Shown here: one piece after another, positions 6,761 to 15,477 of the stretch
Layout: every line of letters begins with the position of its first letter
Numbering within the stretch: the first letter of the stretch is position 1
Source of the DNA: Alishewanella metallidurans
GTDB lineage: Bacteria > Pseudomonadota > Gammaproteobacteria > Enterobacterales > Alteromonadaceae
Direction: 5' to 3'
NCBI RefSeq assembly: GCF_036983985.1
Contig: NZ_JALAHQ010000002.1
Coordinates: 310,001 to 374,000 of the forward strand
Length of the DNA: 64,000 nt
The notes under the pieces: generated by a model
Told to the model about the DNA's origin: nothing
The model's input: only the letters and a program-made list of their open reading frames with translations
Database searches by the model: none
Made by a program: the position numbers and the translations under genes

Positions 6761-9232
6761 TTATAGGTTTTGTTCAAACAACTTATAAATCCGACGATAT
6801 TCATCTAACCAGCTGCTTGGCTGGCGAAAGCCATGTGCCTCAACCGGATAAATTGCCGTTTCAAAGTTATTGTTTTCTTGTTCAATTAAGCGCTGCACTA
6901 AACGTACAACATCTTGGAAAAACACGTTGTTATCAACCATAGGCGCGTTAATTAGCAGCGGCTTTTTTAAACCTTGGCTAAAATAAATGGGTGAACTGCG
7001 CTCATAAGCAATAGGGTCAATAGCCGGTGAGTTAAGTATATTTGACGTGTAACCATGGTTGTAATAAGCCCAATCGCTCACTGGACGCAGTGCCGCGCCG
7101 GCCTGAAATAAATCAGGTTGTGTAAACAGTGCCATAAAGGTCATAAAGCCACCGTATGAGCCACCGTAGGTACCAATGCGCTTGCGGTCAACATTGGCGT
7201 TGTCGACTAACCAGTTAACACCATCGGCCAAATCTTCAATTTCTGGCGTACCCATTCTACGGTAAATTGCAGTGCGCCAATCGCGGCCATAACCCGCAGA
7301 GGCGCGATAGTCCATATCCAATACTACATAACCTTGTTGTACCAACAGGTTATGGAATAAAAACTCACGAAAGTATCCCGACCAACCTAAATCGCTGTTT
7401 TGTAAATAACCCGCACCGTGGTTAAAAACAACTGCCCGACGCTTATCGCCTGCTTTATAATCTGCCGGTAAATACACTTTAGAAAACACCGGCTGCTTAC
7501 CATGGCTTGATGGCACGGCTACCACTTGTGGCGCAACTAAAGGCAACTTTTTAAACTGTTCCGACATCGTGTCGGTAAGGCGTTTGGCCGCTGCATTTGG
7601 CGTAGCATCTGCAACATATAATTCTGGCGGTAATAAATTAGTCGAGAACTGCAGTAAGAGCTTTTGTTCATCTGGCGACAAAGTAAAACTCGTACTGCCG
7701 CCTAGGTTGGTTAGCTGCTCAACATCGCCACCGGTAGATGCAACCCGATATACCTCGTAATTGCCTGGGTGGGTTTTATTAGCTTTAAAATAAATATAAG
7801 CATCATTGCTAGTTAATACTGGCTCGCTAACTTCAAAGGTGCCTTGGGTTAGTTTTTTCGCTTTACCTTTTAGCGGTTTAACGTATAAATGCGAATAACC
7901 GCTTTCTTCGGATAAGTAATACAAGCTGTCGCTGTTATTTAACCAGCCAAAATCATTAAATGAGTAATTAACCCATGCAGTGTCATGCAACCGATGCTGT
8001 GGTACTAAGGTTTTGTTTTTAATATCTACTGTCGCTATCCAGCGATCTTTGTTATCTAGTGCTTTTAACATCAGTGCCACTTGCTGGCCTGATGCATGCC
8101 AACGAATTGCTCCTTGGCTCCAATACCAATCATCCATTAAACCAATATCGCGGATCACCTTCTCAGATTTATATTTTTCACCTTTGGCTTTGGCGTTTTC
8201 AGCCTTTACTTCTGCGAGCACATCTTCGTTATAGCCAGGCAAGCTGGTATAACTTAGCTCGGTACTACTGCCATCAAGCAGGCTTAATAACATAATACGC
8301 TGTGGCTCTGGCGTAACATCGTTTACCCTAGCGCGCACTGCTTCAGCGGCGATATCACCGTTGCTGGTAATATAGTTAGGCATGATGTCTTTTTCGTTGC
8401 GTTTACCCGCTTTACGCACCGACACCAGCATATAATCTGCTTTAGGTGACAGGCTAGCGCCAACCACCTGCATGCCCTTACCCAGATAAAACGCAGCCGC
8501 GGCAATGTTACTATTTTGTTGCTGCAATTGCTGTTTGGCCGCAAAACGTTGCTCCGCGTTTTTTTGCTGCAAAGCGACAAACTCAATCAATTTATGCTGC
8601 TCTTGGGCTAAATAGCCTTTTGGCTTAGTTGGACCTTTAGGTTGATCTTCTGTTTTAAGGTTCACTAATTCAATACGTTGGCCGCTGGTTAAATTTTCGG
8701 CATACCAGTTCCAACCTTCACGGTAAGTTAAGCGGCCATCAAGTAAAAACTCTGGCGCATATTGTGTGGCGTTGTCTCGGGTTAATTGCGTTAGCTTGCC
8801 ACTTGCCATATCTCGAACATAAATATCACCTTCAAACGCATAAGCTTGCAAGCTGCGATCAGCATTGTATACCGCGTTTGCGCTACCGGCTTGATGTTGC
8901 TGCGCCAATGTAACAGCGCTGCCATTATCGTTAGCCGCTAGCGGTCGAGCAAACCAATCGCGTAATTCACTACCCTGCTGTTTACGTTGGTAATATACCT
9001 GCTGGCTGTCATAGCTCCAGTGTGCACTTTCGGGCTCACGGCCCAGCCAATCGGGATCCGCCATAATTTGCTCTAGGGTTAACTTAATACTTGGGTCGGC
9101 GGTATATACGCTAGGCACACTAATGGTGGTGGTTTGATAACTTTGTGGTTCTGACTTTTTTGCTTGTAATGGGCTGGTCAGTGCCAAGCTACACAAGGCA
9201 ACCGCCAACACAGAATAACGAATATTGGGCAT
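6761..9232 (-). CDS. Exported prolyl oligopeptidase-family (S9) serine peptidase
   Basis: An 823-residue peptidase with a signal peptide (cleavage near LQAKKS, about residue 24), an N-terminal beta-propeller with WD40-like repeats (roughly residues 60-560, e.g. RQLTRDNATQYAPEF and LTSNDAYIYFKA), and a C-terminal alpha/beta hydrolase. The nucleophile is in GTYGGSYGGFM, the acid probably in the APMVDNNV loop, and the histidine in VEAHGFRQP. This is the dipeptidyl-peptidase IV/acylaminoacyl-peptidase architecture, expected to cleave short peptides in the periplasm. Exact specificity cannot be read from sequence. It is flanked by terminators, so probably monocistronic. Confidence 0.92.
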   Translation of the reverse strand: MPNIRYSVLAVALCSLALTSPLQAKKSEPQSYQTTTISVPSVYTADPSIKLTLEQIMADPDWLGREPESAHWSYDSQQVYYQRKQQGSELRDWFARPLAANDNGSAVTLAQQHQAGSANAVYNADRSLQAYAFEGDIYVRDMASGKLTQLTRDNATQYAPEFLLDGRLTYREGWNWYAENLTSGQRIELVNLKTEDQPKGPTKPKGYLAQEQHKLIEFVALQQKNAEQRFAAKQQLQQQNSNIAAAAFYLGKGMQVVGASLSPKADYMLVSVRKAGKRNEKDIMPNYITSNGDIAAEAVRARVNDVTPEPQRIMLLSLLDGSSTELSYTSLPGYNEDVLAEVKAENAKAKGEKYKSEKVIRDIGLMDDWYWSQGAIRWHASGQQVALMLKALDNKDRWIATVDIKNKTLVPQHRLHDTAWVNYSFNDFGWLNNSDSLYYLSEESGYSHLYVKPLKGKAKKLTQGTFEVSEPVLTSNDAYIYFKANKTHPGNYEVYRVASTGGDVEQLTNLGGSTSFTLSPDEQKLLLQFSTNLLPPELYVADATPNAAAKRLTDTMSEQFKKLPLVAPQVVAVPSSHGKQPVFSKVYLPADYKAGDKRRAVVFNHGAGYLQNSDLGWSGYFREFLFHNLLVQQGYVVLDMDYRASAGYGRDWRTAIYRRMGTPEIEDLADGVNWLVDNANVDRKRIGTYGGSYGGFMTFMALFTQPDLFQAGAALRPVSDWAYYNHGYTSNILNSPAIDPIAYERSSPIYFSQGLKKPLLINAPMVDNNVFFQDVVRLVQRLIEQENNNFETAIYPVEAHGFRQPSSWLDEYRRIYKLFEQNL

Positions 9233-9346
9233 AGTTAAATTCTTATAATAAGTAAAAGACTAGCTGTTATACAAAGCCTTGAGTGCTAACGCAAGATGAC
9301 ATACCTCAGATGCGGCTGACAGCGGACCAGATAAGATTAATAGACA

Positions 9347-9374
9347 GAAAAAAGCCGGTCTAAACTAGACCGGC
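9347..9374 (-). terminator. Terminator of azoR
   Basis: A 9-bp stem (GCCGGTCTA/TAGACCGGC) with a 3-base loop is followed on the minus strand by six T. Confidence 0.85.
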
Positions 9375-9417
9375 AAATAGTGTGTAAATAAACAATAATG
9401 GCATAGCTAAAGCAAAA

Positions 9418-10026
9418 TTAAGCGGCTATTTTTGCGCTGATTTCAGTTAAACTAACCATGGCCGCATTAAGCGCAGCTTGTTGCGACTCAGCCCCCATAT
9501 TAAGGCCTTCGGCATAAATAAACTGGAGTTTTTTTAAGCCAACAAAGTTAAAGAAACTTTGTAAAAATGGCGTCTGGCTATCCATAGTTGAACCTTGATA
9601 AACACCGCCGCGAGTGGCAAAAATAACTACGGGTTTGTCATCCAGCAAGCCTACGGGGCCTTGCTCAGTGTATTTAAAAGTAACGCCAGCACGCGCTACC
9701 CGATCGAACAAGGCTTTTAACTGTGACGGTATGCCAAAGTTATACATAGGTACACCTAAAACAATCACATCGGCTAGTTTAATTCTGGCAATAATATCAT
9801 CAGAAATAGCCGCCAAACGCTGCTGCTCAATGCTGCGTTGATCTACCGGTGTCATCCACGCTGCCATTTCTGTCATATCCAAATGCGGCACCGGTGTGAC
9901 GTTTAAATCCAGCGTATCCAGTTTGAAGCGGTCTTGTGGCAATTGGGCGATAAATTGTTGTGCTAACTGAACCGAATGACCTTTGTCACCGTTAATAGAA
10001 CTGTTAATCACTAAAATGTGTTTCAT
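9418..10026 (-). CDS. azoR: FMN-dependent NADH-azoreductase/quinone reductase
   Basis: A 202-residue flavodoxin-fold enzyme that reduces quinones and azo compounds by two-electron transfer from NADH. It has the N-terminal SSINGDKGHS phosphate loop, the PMYNFGIPSQLKALFDR motif (residues about 95-111) and the ATRGGVYQG FMN-binding loop near residue 140. Length and motifs match AzoR. It is divergent from the ECF sigma-factor gene with 180 bases between starts and has its own terminator. A protective role against electrophilic quinones next to an oxidative-stress sigma factor is suggestive, but no shared promoter is proven. Confidence 0.93.
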   Translation of the reverse strand: MKHILVINSSINGDKGHSVQLAQQFIAQLPQDRFKLDTLDLNVTPVPHLDMTEMAAWMTPVDQRSIEQQRLAAISDDIIARIKLADVIVLGVPMYNFGIPSQLKALFDRVARAGVTFKYTEQGPVGLLDDKPVVIFATRGGVYQGSTMDSQTPFLQSFFNFVGLKKLQFIYAEGLNMGAESQQAALNAAMVSLTEISAKIAA

Positions 10027-10127
10027 GAACGTCTCCCGTTAGTAGTTTGCTTATAATACAGTGTTTTTTTAGGTAGAAAATCGCAATAAAACGCACATAC
10101 CTTTCTACTTTTTAATTTAATTAAACT

Positions 10128-10155
10128 TAATCCAATACCGGTTCTCACGCGTAAA
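10128..10155 (+). promoter_or_regulatory. Possible ECF-type autoregulatory promoter
   Basis: TAATCC at 10128-10133 is followed after 16 bases by CGTAAA at 10150-10155. This resembles the TGATCC -35 element and CGTA-like -10 reported for RpoE/ChrR-type ECF sigma factors, and lies about 50 bases before the sigma gene. One mismatch in the -35 keeps confidence low. Confidence 0.35.
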
Positions 10156-10206
10156 TATGGCTATATCGCAACAATGTTGGTAGCACCCGATGCAGGAACA
10201 TAAAAC

Positions 10207-10860
10207 ATGTTGAAGTTAACTACAGGCTCAGGGCATGATGTACGTCCCCATTCAAACGTGGATACTGCACAGCTAATGACCGCGCAAGAACAGACACACC
10301 AACAATGGGAAGAAGCTCTGACCTTTGTTGCGTTAAAACGTGACAAATTAGCCTACGCCGAACTTTTTAATTACTTTGCGCCAAGGTTAAGAGCCTTTGG
10401 TATGAAGATGTTTGGTAACGAGCAACAAGCGTTAGAAATGGTGCAAGACACCATGTTAAATGTATGGAAAAAAGCGGCACTATTCGATGCTACTAAAGGC
10501 TGTGCTTCTACCTGGATTTATACCATTGCTCGTAACGTGCGCTTTGATATGCTGCGCAAAAAGCAAAGCCGTAAAGACGACATTAGCGCTGATGATCTAT
10601 GGTTAAATGGTGAATACCCTGAGCCTGAGTCTGAAGACGCATCTGCACAATGGGATATCCAGCTGTTATCAGAAAAACTTGCACCACACTTCAACTTACT
10701 ACCGCCAGCTCAGCGCGATGTAATGGAAAGAGTATATCTACAAGAAAAAACCCACCAAGAAGTATCAGACGAATTAGCCATTCCGCTGGGTACCGTGAAA
10801 TCTCGGATCCGCTTGGCGTTAGACAGATTAAGAGAGGCATTAGATGGCACACGCAATTAA
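10207..10860 (+). CDS. ECF RNA polymerase sigma factor, RpoE/ChrR group
   Basis: A 217-residue sigma-70 family protein with region 2 (LFNYFAPRLRAFGMKMF to ASTWIYTIARNVRFDMLRKK, about residues 52-115) and region 4 (PPAQRDVMERVYLQEKTHQEV then GTVKSRIRLALDRLR, about 165-212). An AGGA ribosome-binding site at 10194-10197 supports the start. The coding end overlaps the following ChrR-type anti-sigma gene by 17 bases, the hallmark arrangement of the sigma factors that respond to singlet oxygen in Rhodobacter and related systems in Vibrio and Caulobacter. Its regulon cannot be read from this window. Confidence 0.93.
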   Translation: MLKLTTGSGHDVRPHSNVDTAQLMTAQEQTHQQWEEALTFVALKRDKLAYAELFNYFAPRLRAFGMKMFGNEQQALEMVQDTMLNVWKKAALFDATKGCASTWIYTIARNVRFDMLRKKQSRKDDISADDLWLNGEYPEPESEDASAQWDIQLLSEKLAPHFNLLPPAQRDVMERVYLQEKTHQEVSDELAIPLGTVKSRIRLALDRLREALDGTRN

Positions 10861-11533
10861 GTTTCACCCTAGCACTGCATTGCTAGAACAATTTGCTGAA
10901 GGCTGTTTAACTGCTGATGTGTCGTTGGCGCTTGCCGCGCATATTGACCTATGCCCACATTGTCAGCAATTAAGCCAAGATATTACCAATGATTTAGCCG
11001 GTCAGTTTGTAGAGCAACGCGTTACCACAAGCTCCACAGACTGGGATGCGATGCTCAACAGTGTGCTGGCACAAACTGAACAAACGAGCATGAAGCCAAT
11101 AGCTAACGCGGTAACATCCAGTAACGCGTTGCAATCTATCATGGTTTCACAACGTGAATTTAAACTGCCCCGTGCGTTGCAGCGTTTATCGGCGAGCCAC
11201 GGTAAATGGTTGCATTTAGGCGGCATTGCTACAGCAACATTACCAACTAGCAGTGATCACCATGTGTCTTTGCTCTATATCAGCAAAGGTACAGAGGTAC
11301 CGCAGCATACGCATTTAGGCCTTGAAATGACGTTAGTATTATCAGGTAAAATTGTCGATGAAAATGGCGAATACCATGCTGGTGACTTACTAATTAATTC
11401 ACCAGATGACACGCATACACCACGCACCCTACCCGACGAAGATTGTTTGTGTCTGTCAGTTCTAAGTGCGCCATTACAGTTTAAAAAGGGCTTAACGCGA
11501 TTATTAAACCCGTTACAACAGTTCTTTTTTTAA
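10844..11533 (+). CDS. chrR: ChrR-type zinc anti-sigma factor with C-terminal cupin domain
   Basis: A 229-residue anti-sigma factor that holds the preceding ECF sigma factor inactive until an oxidative signal. The N-terminal ZAS domain has all four zinc ligands: His8, His33, Cys37 and Cys40 (HIDLCPHC). The C-terminal cupin has a second metal set, His155, His157, Glu161 and His191, whose spacing equals the published Rhodobacter ChrR set (141/143/147/177) shifted by 14. Both metal sites therefore look functional, arguing for true singlet-oxygen or organic-hydroperoxide sensing. It is translationally overlapped with the sigma gene and is followed by a strong terminator. Confidence 0.93.
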   Translation: MAHAIKFHPSTALLEQFAEGCLTADVSLALAAHIDLCPHCQQLSQDITNDLAGQFVEQRVTTSSTDWDAMLNSVLAQTEQTSMKPIANAVTSSNALQSIMVSQREFKLPRALQRLSASHGKWLHLGGIATATLPTSSDHHVSLLYISKGTEVPQHTHLGLEMTLVLSGKIVDENGEYHAGDLLINSPDDTHTPRTLPDEDCLCLSVLSAPLQFKKGLTRLLNPLQQFFF

Positions 11534-11566
11534 TAGCGCCACTAAAAATATCAGCCTTTAACAAAT

Positions 11567-11598
11567 AAAAAAGCGCCAATTGTGTTGGCGCTTTTTTT
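11567..11598. terminator. Bidirectional terminator between chrR and the desulfurase fusion gene
   Basis: Stem GCGCCAA/TTGGCGC extended by A/T pairs, loop TTGTG, with seven T on the plus side and six on the minus side. Confidence 0.9.
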
Positions 11599-11618
11599 GT
11601 TTTTAACCCCCGAGTAAC

Positions 11619-13859
11619 CTAACGCAATAGTGCGGTGCCACCTTTTAAATTAAATACTTGTTTAAAACCTAAGCGCCCTAACACCTTACATGCCACTAAA
11701 CTGCGGTTGCCCGAACGACATACCAGTAAAAAAGGTTGTGCCGGTGTAATAACATTATTGATAAGCGCATCGGCGAGTTTTGATAAGGGTATTTCTAATA
11801 CGGGGTAACGCTGCGGCAAATACTGGGTTAATGCCCCCGCACTTTGCTCATGCGGCTCGCGAACATCCACAACCTGTAAATCTGGCCACTGCTGCATAAA
11901 ACCCGTTAACTGCTCTACAGCAATAACATCAGTAGCGTCTGATAAGCTTACTTCAACTAAGCCACAAAGATGCTGACTCAACTTTTGTAATTCTATTGCC
12001 TGCTGCTGTAATTGCTGCTGCCATTGGCCATTGTCTATATTTTGTAGCAAAGCATGAAGTGCCGGCAGTTCTTGTTGTGCTAAAGCCAGCGTGGTGAAAA
12101 AGCGCTGGGCGTAATCATGGCTAGATAAAATTAACGTATCTTCATTAATTGTTGCCGCCAATAGCCGTATACTCTGTGCCAGAGCCGCCATGTCACCACC
12201 AGCTAAGTCAGTGCGGCCAACTCCACCTGGTAAGATTAAGTCACCAGCAAACACCGCACAAAGCTGCTTAGCTTGCTGCAGTAGAATACTCACTGCCTCT
12301 GGCGTATGTCCAGGTGTAGCTAATTTGGTTAAACTATAACGGCCACAACTTAGGGTATCAACCTGTAGCGGCCAACCTAAAGCATCGCATGGCTCTTTTT
12401 CGGTGCAGTCGCCAAGCAAAGCAATAATTTCTTGGCGGGCTGATAAATGGTCACGATGTAAATGGGTATCTAATACTGCCTTTAGCTTTAAACCTTGGCC
12501 TTGAATAATACTAGCTATACGACTCGCTAATGGTAAAACCGGATCAATTACCATTGCTACGCGGCTATCCTGACAAATAAGTACATAGCTACACAGCGCT
12601 TCATGTTTTAATTGCAATAAACCACTGGCATGAATTTCTAGTGTTGGCGTTGCGTCAGTTAAGACTAAACAATGCTTATTCACAATATCAGCTAATGGCT
12701 TAATAGCGGCACAAGCTTGCTGACATTCTTGTTGAGTCATCGCTGGGCCAAACGACAAGCGAATGGCACCCTGTGAGCGCCATGGTTCCAGCCCCATAGC
12801 ATCAAGTACAAAACTAGTAGGCACTTTTGAACTACAAGCCGAACCTGAGCTTACACGAATACCGGCGGCGTCGAACAAGTCCATAATGTCTTTGCTGTAA
12901 AAGCCCGGTACCGAAAAGTTAATAGTGGTTGGCACCACATAGGGTATATCACTATTGAGCACCATTGCTGGAAATACGGTTTTTAATGCCGTAATTAAAT
13001 CGTTCCGGTACTGCCACAGCACTTCTTCGGCTTGAAACGCCGAACCTTGTGTTTTTGCCAGCTCAGAAAAAATCGCATGTAAAGCAGCAATACCAGGTAA
13101 GTTTTCTGTGCCTGAGCGTAGGCCACTTTCTTGGCCGCCACCGGCAATAAAGGCTTTATAAGGGGCATTTTTTCGTACATATAAAAAGCCGATGCCTTTG
13201 GGCGCATAAAGTTTATGTCCACTAAAGGGCGCGTAATCAATACTGGTTGTGGCAATGTTTAATGCCATTTTGCCAAGTGCTTGTACACAGTCGACCATCC
13301 AATACACCTGCGGGTTAGCGCTACGAATTAGCTGCTCTAGCTTGGCTAGGTCTTGCTTTACGCCGGTTTCATTATTGGCCGCCATAGTGCAAATCATCGC
13401 CGCTTGTGGCAGCATTTTTGTCATAAATGCGCTATCGAGTATGCCGTTGTTATCAACCGGAATGGCCATTACTGTGGCATTTAGGTTAAGCACCTTGTTC
13501 CAATGTTTAAGGCTTTCAGGCACAGCTTTGTGTTCAGTTGAGCCATAAAGCAATAAGGTAGCTGGCCCGACAAGGCCGCGTTCACGTGCAGCTAGTAACG
13601 CTGAAACAATAGACGTTTGAATACCTTCAGTCGCGCCTGAAGTAAAAACAATATCACCGGTGCAAGCACCGATAAGCTGACGTGCTAAGGTTCGCGTGGC
13701 TTCAAGCTCAGCCTTTGCCTTAATGCCTGTTGCGTGACTACTGCTAGGATTACCAAAACCACGCTGCATAGTGTGCATTGCAGCTGCCGCTGCTGCTGGC
13801 AATACCGGTGTAGTAGCGTTGTTATCAAGATAAATTTCATGATGCAACTGGCTGGTCAT
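11619..13859 (-). CDS. Cysteine desulfurase / persulfide-dioxygenase-like MBL / rhodanese triple fusion
   Basis: A 746-residue three-domain protein. Residues 8-395 are a NifS/IscS-type aminotransferase class V domain with the PLP lysine at K216 (SGHKLY) and the mobile catalytic Cys342 in SSGSACSS. Residues about 405-600 are a metallo-beta-lactamase fold like ETHE1 persulfide dioxygenase: HLHRDH (466-471), TPGH518, FAGD540, GRTD and H581. Residues about 645-746 are a rhodanese with VDVREPHEQ and active-site loop CRSGNRS (C714). All catalytic residues expected for each domain are present. The natural inference is a self-contained route in which sulfane sulfur from cysteine is made, transferred and oxidised. 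The gene has terminators on both sides and stands alone, not in an isc or suf operon. Glyoxalase II-like activity is an alternative for the middle domain. Confidence 0.92.
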   Translation of the reverse strand: MTSQLHHEIYLDNNATTPVLPAAAAAAMHTMQRGFGNPSSSHATGIKAKAELEATRTLARQLIGACTGDIVFTSGATEGIQTSIVSALLAARERGLVGPATLLLYGSTEHKAVPESLKHWNKVLNLNATVMAIPVDNNGILDSAFMTKMLPQAAMICTMAANNETGVKQDLAKLEQLIRSANPQVYWMVDCVQALGKMALNIATTSIDYAPFSGHKLYAPKGIGFLYVRKNAPYKAFIAGGGQESGLRSGTENLPGIAALHAIFSELAKTQGSAFQAEEVLWQYRNDLITALKTVFPAMVLNSDIPYVVPTTINFSVPGFYSKDIMDLFDAAGIRVSSGSACSSKVPTSFVLDAMGLEPWRSQGAIRLSFGPAMTQQECQQACAAIKPLADIVNKHCLVLTDATPTLEIHASGLLQLKHEALCSYVLICQDSRVAMVIDPVLPLASRIASIIQGQGLKLKAVLDTHLHRDHLSARQEIIALLGDCTEKEPCDALGWPLQVDTLSCGRYSLTKLATPGHTPEAVSILLQQAKQLCAVFAGDLILPGGVGRTDLAGGDMAALAQSIRLLAATINEDTLILSSHDYAQRFFTTLALAQQELPALHALLQNIDNGQWQQQLQQQAIELQKLSQHLCGLVEVSLSDATDVIAVEQLTGFMQQWPDLQVVDVREPHEQSAGALTQYLPQRYPVLEIPLSKLADALINNVITPAQPFLLVCRSGNRSLVACKVLGRLGFKQVFNLKGGTALLR

Positions 13860-13951
13860 GCAAGGGCTCCCTTATTTATAACCAAAAAGAATAAGATATA
13901 TCGCTTAATAATAACTGCCATCAGCTCTAAGCTCAAGCGTGGTGACGACAC

Positions 13952-13983
13952 AAAAAAATAAACCGCCAAAAGGCGGTTTATTT
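13952..13983 (-). terminator. Terminator of fadR
   Basis: A perfect 12-bp stem (AAATAAACCGCC/GGCGGTTTATTT) with an AAAA loop and further T on the minus strand, directly after the fadR stop. Confidence 0.88.
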
Positions 13984-13991
13984 AACACTAT

Positions 13992-14708
13992 TTATTCAAT
14001 TAAATCTTTAGGGATCTGGGGCCGTAATTCCGACCAGATTAAACCGCTTTCTTTACCGTATTTACGCACAGCAAATACCACTTCATCAAACTTACCGTTT
14101 TCAGCGTATAGCTTAATTTGATGATAATAACGACGTGCTAACTCGCGTGCCGCAGGATGCGAGAAGTAAAAACGGGCAATCTTGTTATATAAGCCACGAA
14201 AACCATTTAAAATCAGCACATAAATCCGATTAGCTGAATGCGATGCTAATTCATGGTTTAAATTATAGTCAAATGCAGCAAAGGCTTCAGCTGTATCATC
14301 TAACGCCTCAGCGCCAGCAAAAAGATCAACAACTTGTTGCGGATGGTTTTTAATGGCACCACGAATATAAATAGCACTAATATTGGTTCTTGCTGATAAC
14401 AACTCATCAACCAACTCTGGCATATGTTCTTCATCTAAACGCGCTAGCGTTTCAAGAATATTTAACCCCGAAGTTTGCCAGAAATTATTTACCTTAGTTG
14501 GCTTACCGTGTTGAATAGTTAACCAGCCATCACGGGCTAAACGTTGTAATACTTCACGTAACGTAGTGCGGGTAACGCCTATAAGTTCTGATAATTCACG
14601 CTCTGCAGGTAATATGGAGCCAGGTGCAAATTTTCCATTCCATATCGAGTCGACGATATACTCTTCGGCGAACCCAGCAGGGCTTTGCGCTTTAATCAGA
14701 TTAGTCAT
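13992..14708 (-). CDS. fadR: Fatty-acid metabolism regulator FadR
   Basis: A 238-residue GntR-family regulator matching E. coli FadR in length and along its sequence. The N-terminal winged helix (residues about 10-75) contains PAERELSELIGVTRTTLREVLQRLARDGWL, the DNA-reading helix; the C-terminal all-helical domain binds long-chain acyl-CoA. It is known to repress fad beta-oxidation genes and to activate fabA/fabB. It is divergent from dsbB, a neighbourhood seen in related gammaproteobacteria where nhaB often lies between; nhaB is absent here. A near-consensus FadR half-palindrome lies 36 bases upstream. Confidence 0.96.
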   Translation of the reverse strand: MTNLIKAQSPAGFAEEYIVDSIWNGKFAPGSILPAERELSELIGVTRTTLREVLQRLARDGWLTIQHGKPTKVNNFWQTSGLNILETLARLDEEHMPELVDELLSARTNISAIYIRGAIKNHPQQVVDLFAGAEALDDTAEAFAAFDYNLNHELASHSANRIYVLILNGFRGLYNKIARFYFSHPAARELARRYYHQIKLYAENGKFDEVVFAVRKYGKESGLIWSELRPQIPKDLIE

Positions 14709-14743
14709 GCGGATCTATCCGTCTTCTGGTTTACAAATTTGCA

Positions 14744-14756
14744 CTGATTGTACCAG
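14744..14756 (-). promoter_or_regulatory. Possible FadR box upstream of fadR
   Basis: On the minus strand this reads CTGGTACAATCAG, two mismatches from the E. coli fadB core CTGGTACGACCAG. It lies 36 bases before the fadR start, where it could serve autoregulation. Confidence 0.35.
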
Positions 14757-14879
14757 AGCGCCATCAGTTAACAAGACACAGTCAAAAAATAGCCGGCTGT
14801 ACGAGCCGATTGTACATTGTTAATAAATGCCGTAAATTAGCGACAGCACACGAAAAAATCCCGTTGAGAAGGATAAAAA

Positions 14880-15416
14880 ATGCTACAAAATTTCAAACGT
14901 TTATCGAAGCAACGCTGGGCTTGGGCGTTAGTTGCTTTATCTTGTTTAACATTATTAGGTACCGCGTTGTATTTCCAATACGGCCTTAATATGCAGCCCT
15001 GCATTAAATGTATTTATGTGCGTAGCGGTTTCGCTGGCATTCTATTAGCAAGCCTTATCGGATTTTTAGCGCCAGCGTCTATGCTGCTGCGTGTTACCGC
15101 GCTGCTAGGTATGTTAGCAGCGGCTATATTTGGCATATTCCAAGCTAATGAGCTGTTAGAGATTGAACAAATGCTGGCAGAAGGTGGCTTTTTTAGTTGT
15201 GCCCTATTTGCTGATTTTCCTCAGTGGATGCCACTAGATAAATGGTTACCCGAAGTATTTGAACCTACCGGCAGTTGTGGCGACACCAACTGGCAACTGC
15301 TTGATAAAAGCATGGCGTTTTGGAGTGCAGTAGCACTGTATAGCTATGCAACTGTAGCAGCAGTAATGCTATTAGTTCAGCCAGTTAGGCTAAGTGCCAA
15401 TCCTTACCGCGGTTAA
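14880..15416 (+). CDS. dsbB: Disulfide bond formation protein B
   Basis: A 178-residue inner-membrane quinone reductase that reoxidises DsbA. Four transmembrane segments are visible (about residues 14-32, 46-64, 70-88 and 145-165). The first redox pair is the CIKC in QPCIKCIYVR (Cys41/Cys44). The second periplasmic pair is the cysteine in FFSC (about 105) and that in GSCGD (about 137). A GAGAAGGAT Shine-Dalgarno at 14866-14873 fixes the start. Confidence 0.96.
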   Translation: MLQNFKRLSKQRWAWALVALSCLTLLGTALYFQYGLNMQPCIKCIYVRSGFAGILLASLIGFLAPASMLLRVTALLGMLAAAIFGIFQANELLEIEQMLAEGGFFSCALFADFPQWMPLDKWLPEVFEPTGSCGDTNWQLLDKSMAFWSAVALYSYATVAAVMLLVQPVRLSANPYRG

Positions 15417-15439
15417 TTTGCTCTGTTATACTGATTATT

Positions 15440-15472
15440 AGATTTAGCCGCACTTAACGTGCGGCTAAATCT
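15440..15472. terminator. Hairpin between convergent dsbB and the OYE gene
   Basis: A perfect 14-bp stem (AGATTTAGCCGCAC/GTGCGGCTAAATCT) with a TTAAC loop. T-runs are short on both sides, so it may be a shared hairpin of moderate strength. Confidence 0.6.
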
Positions 15473-15477
15473 ATCTA

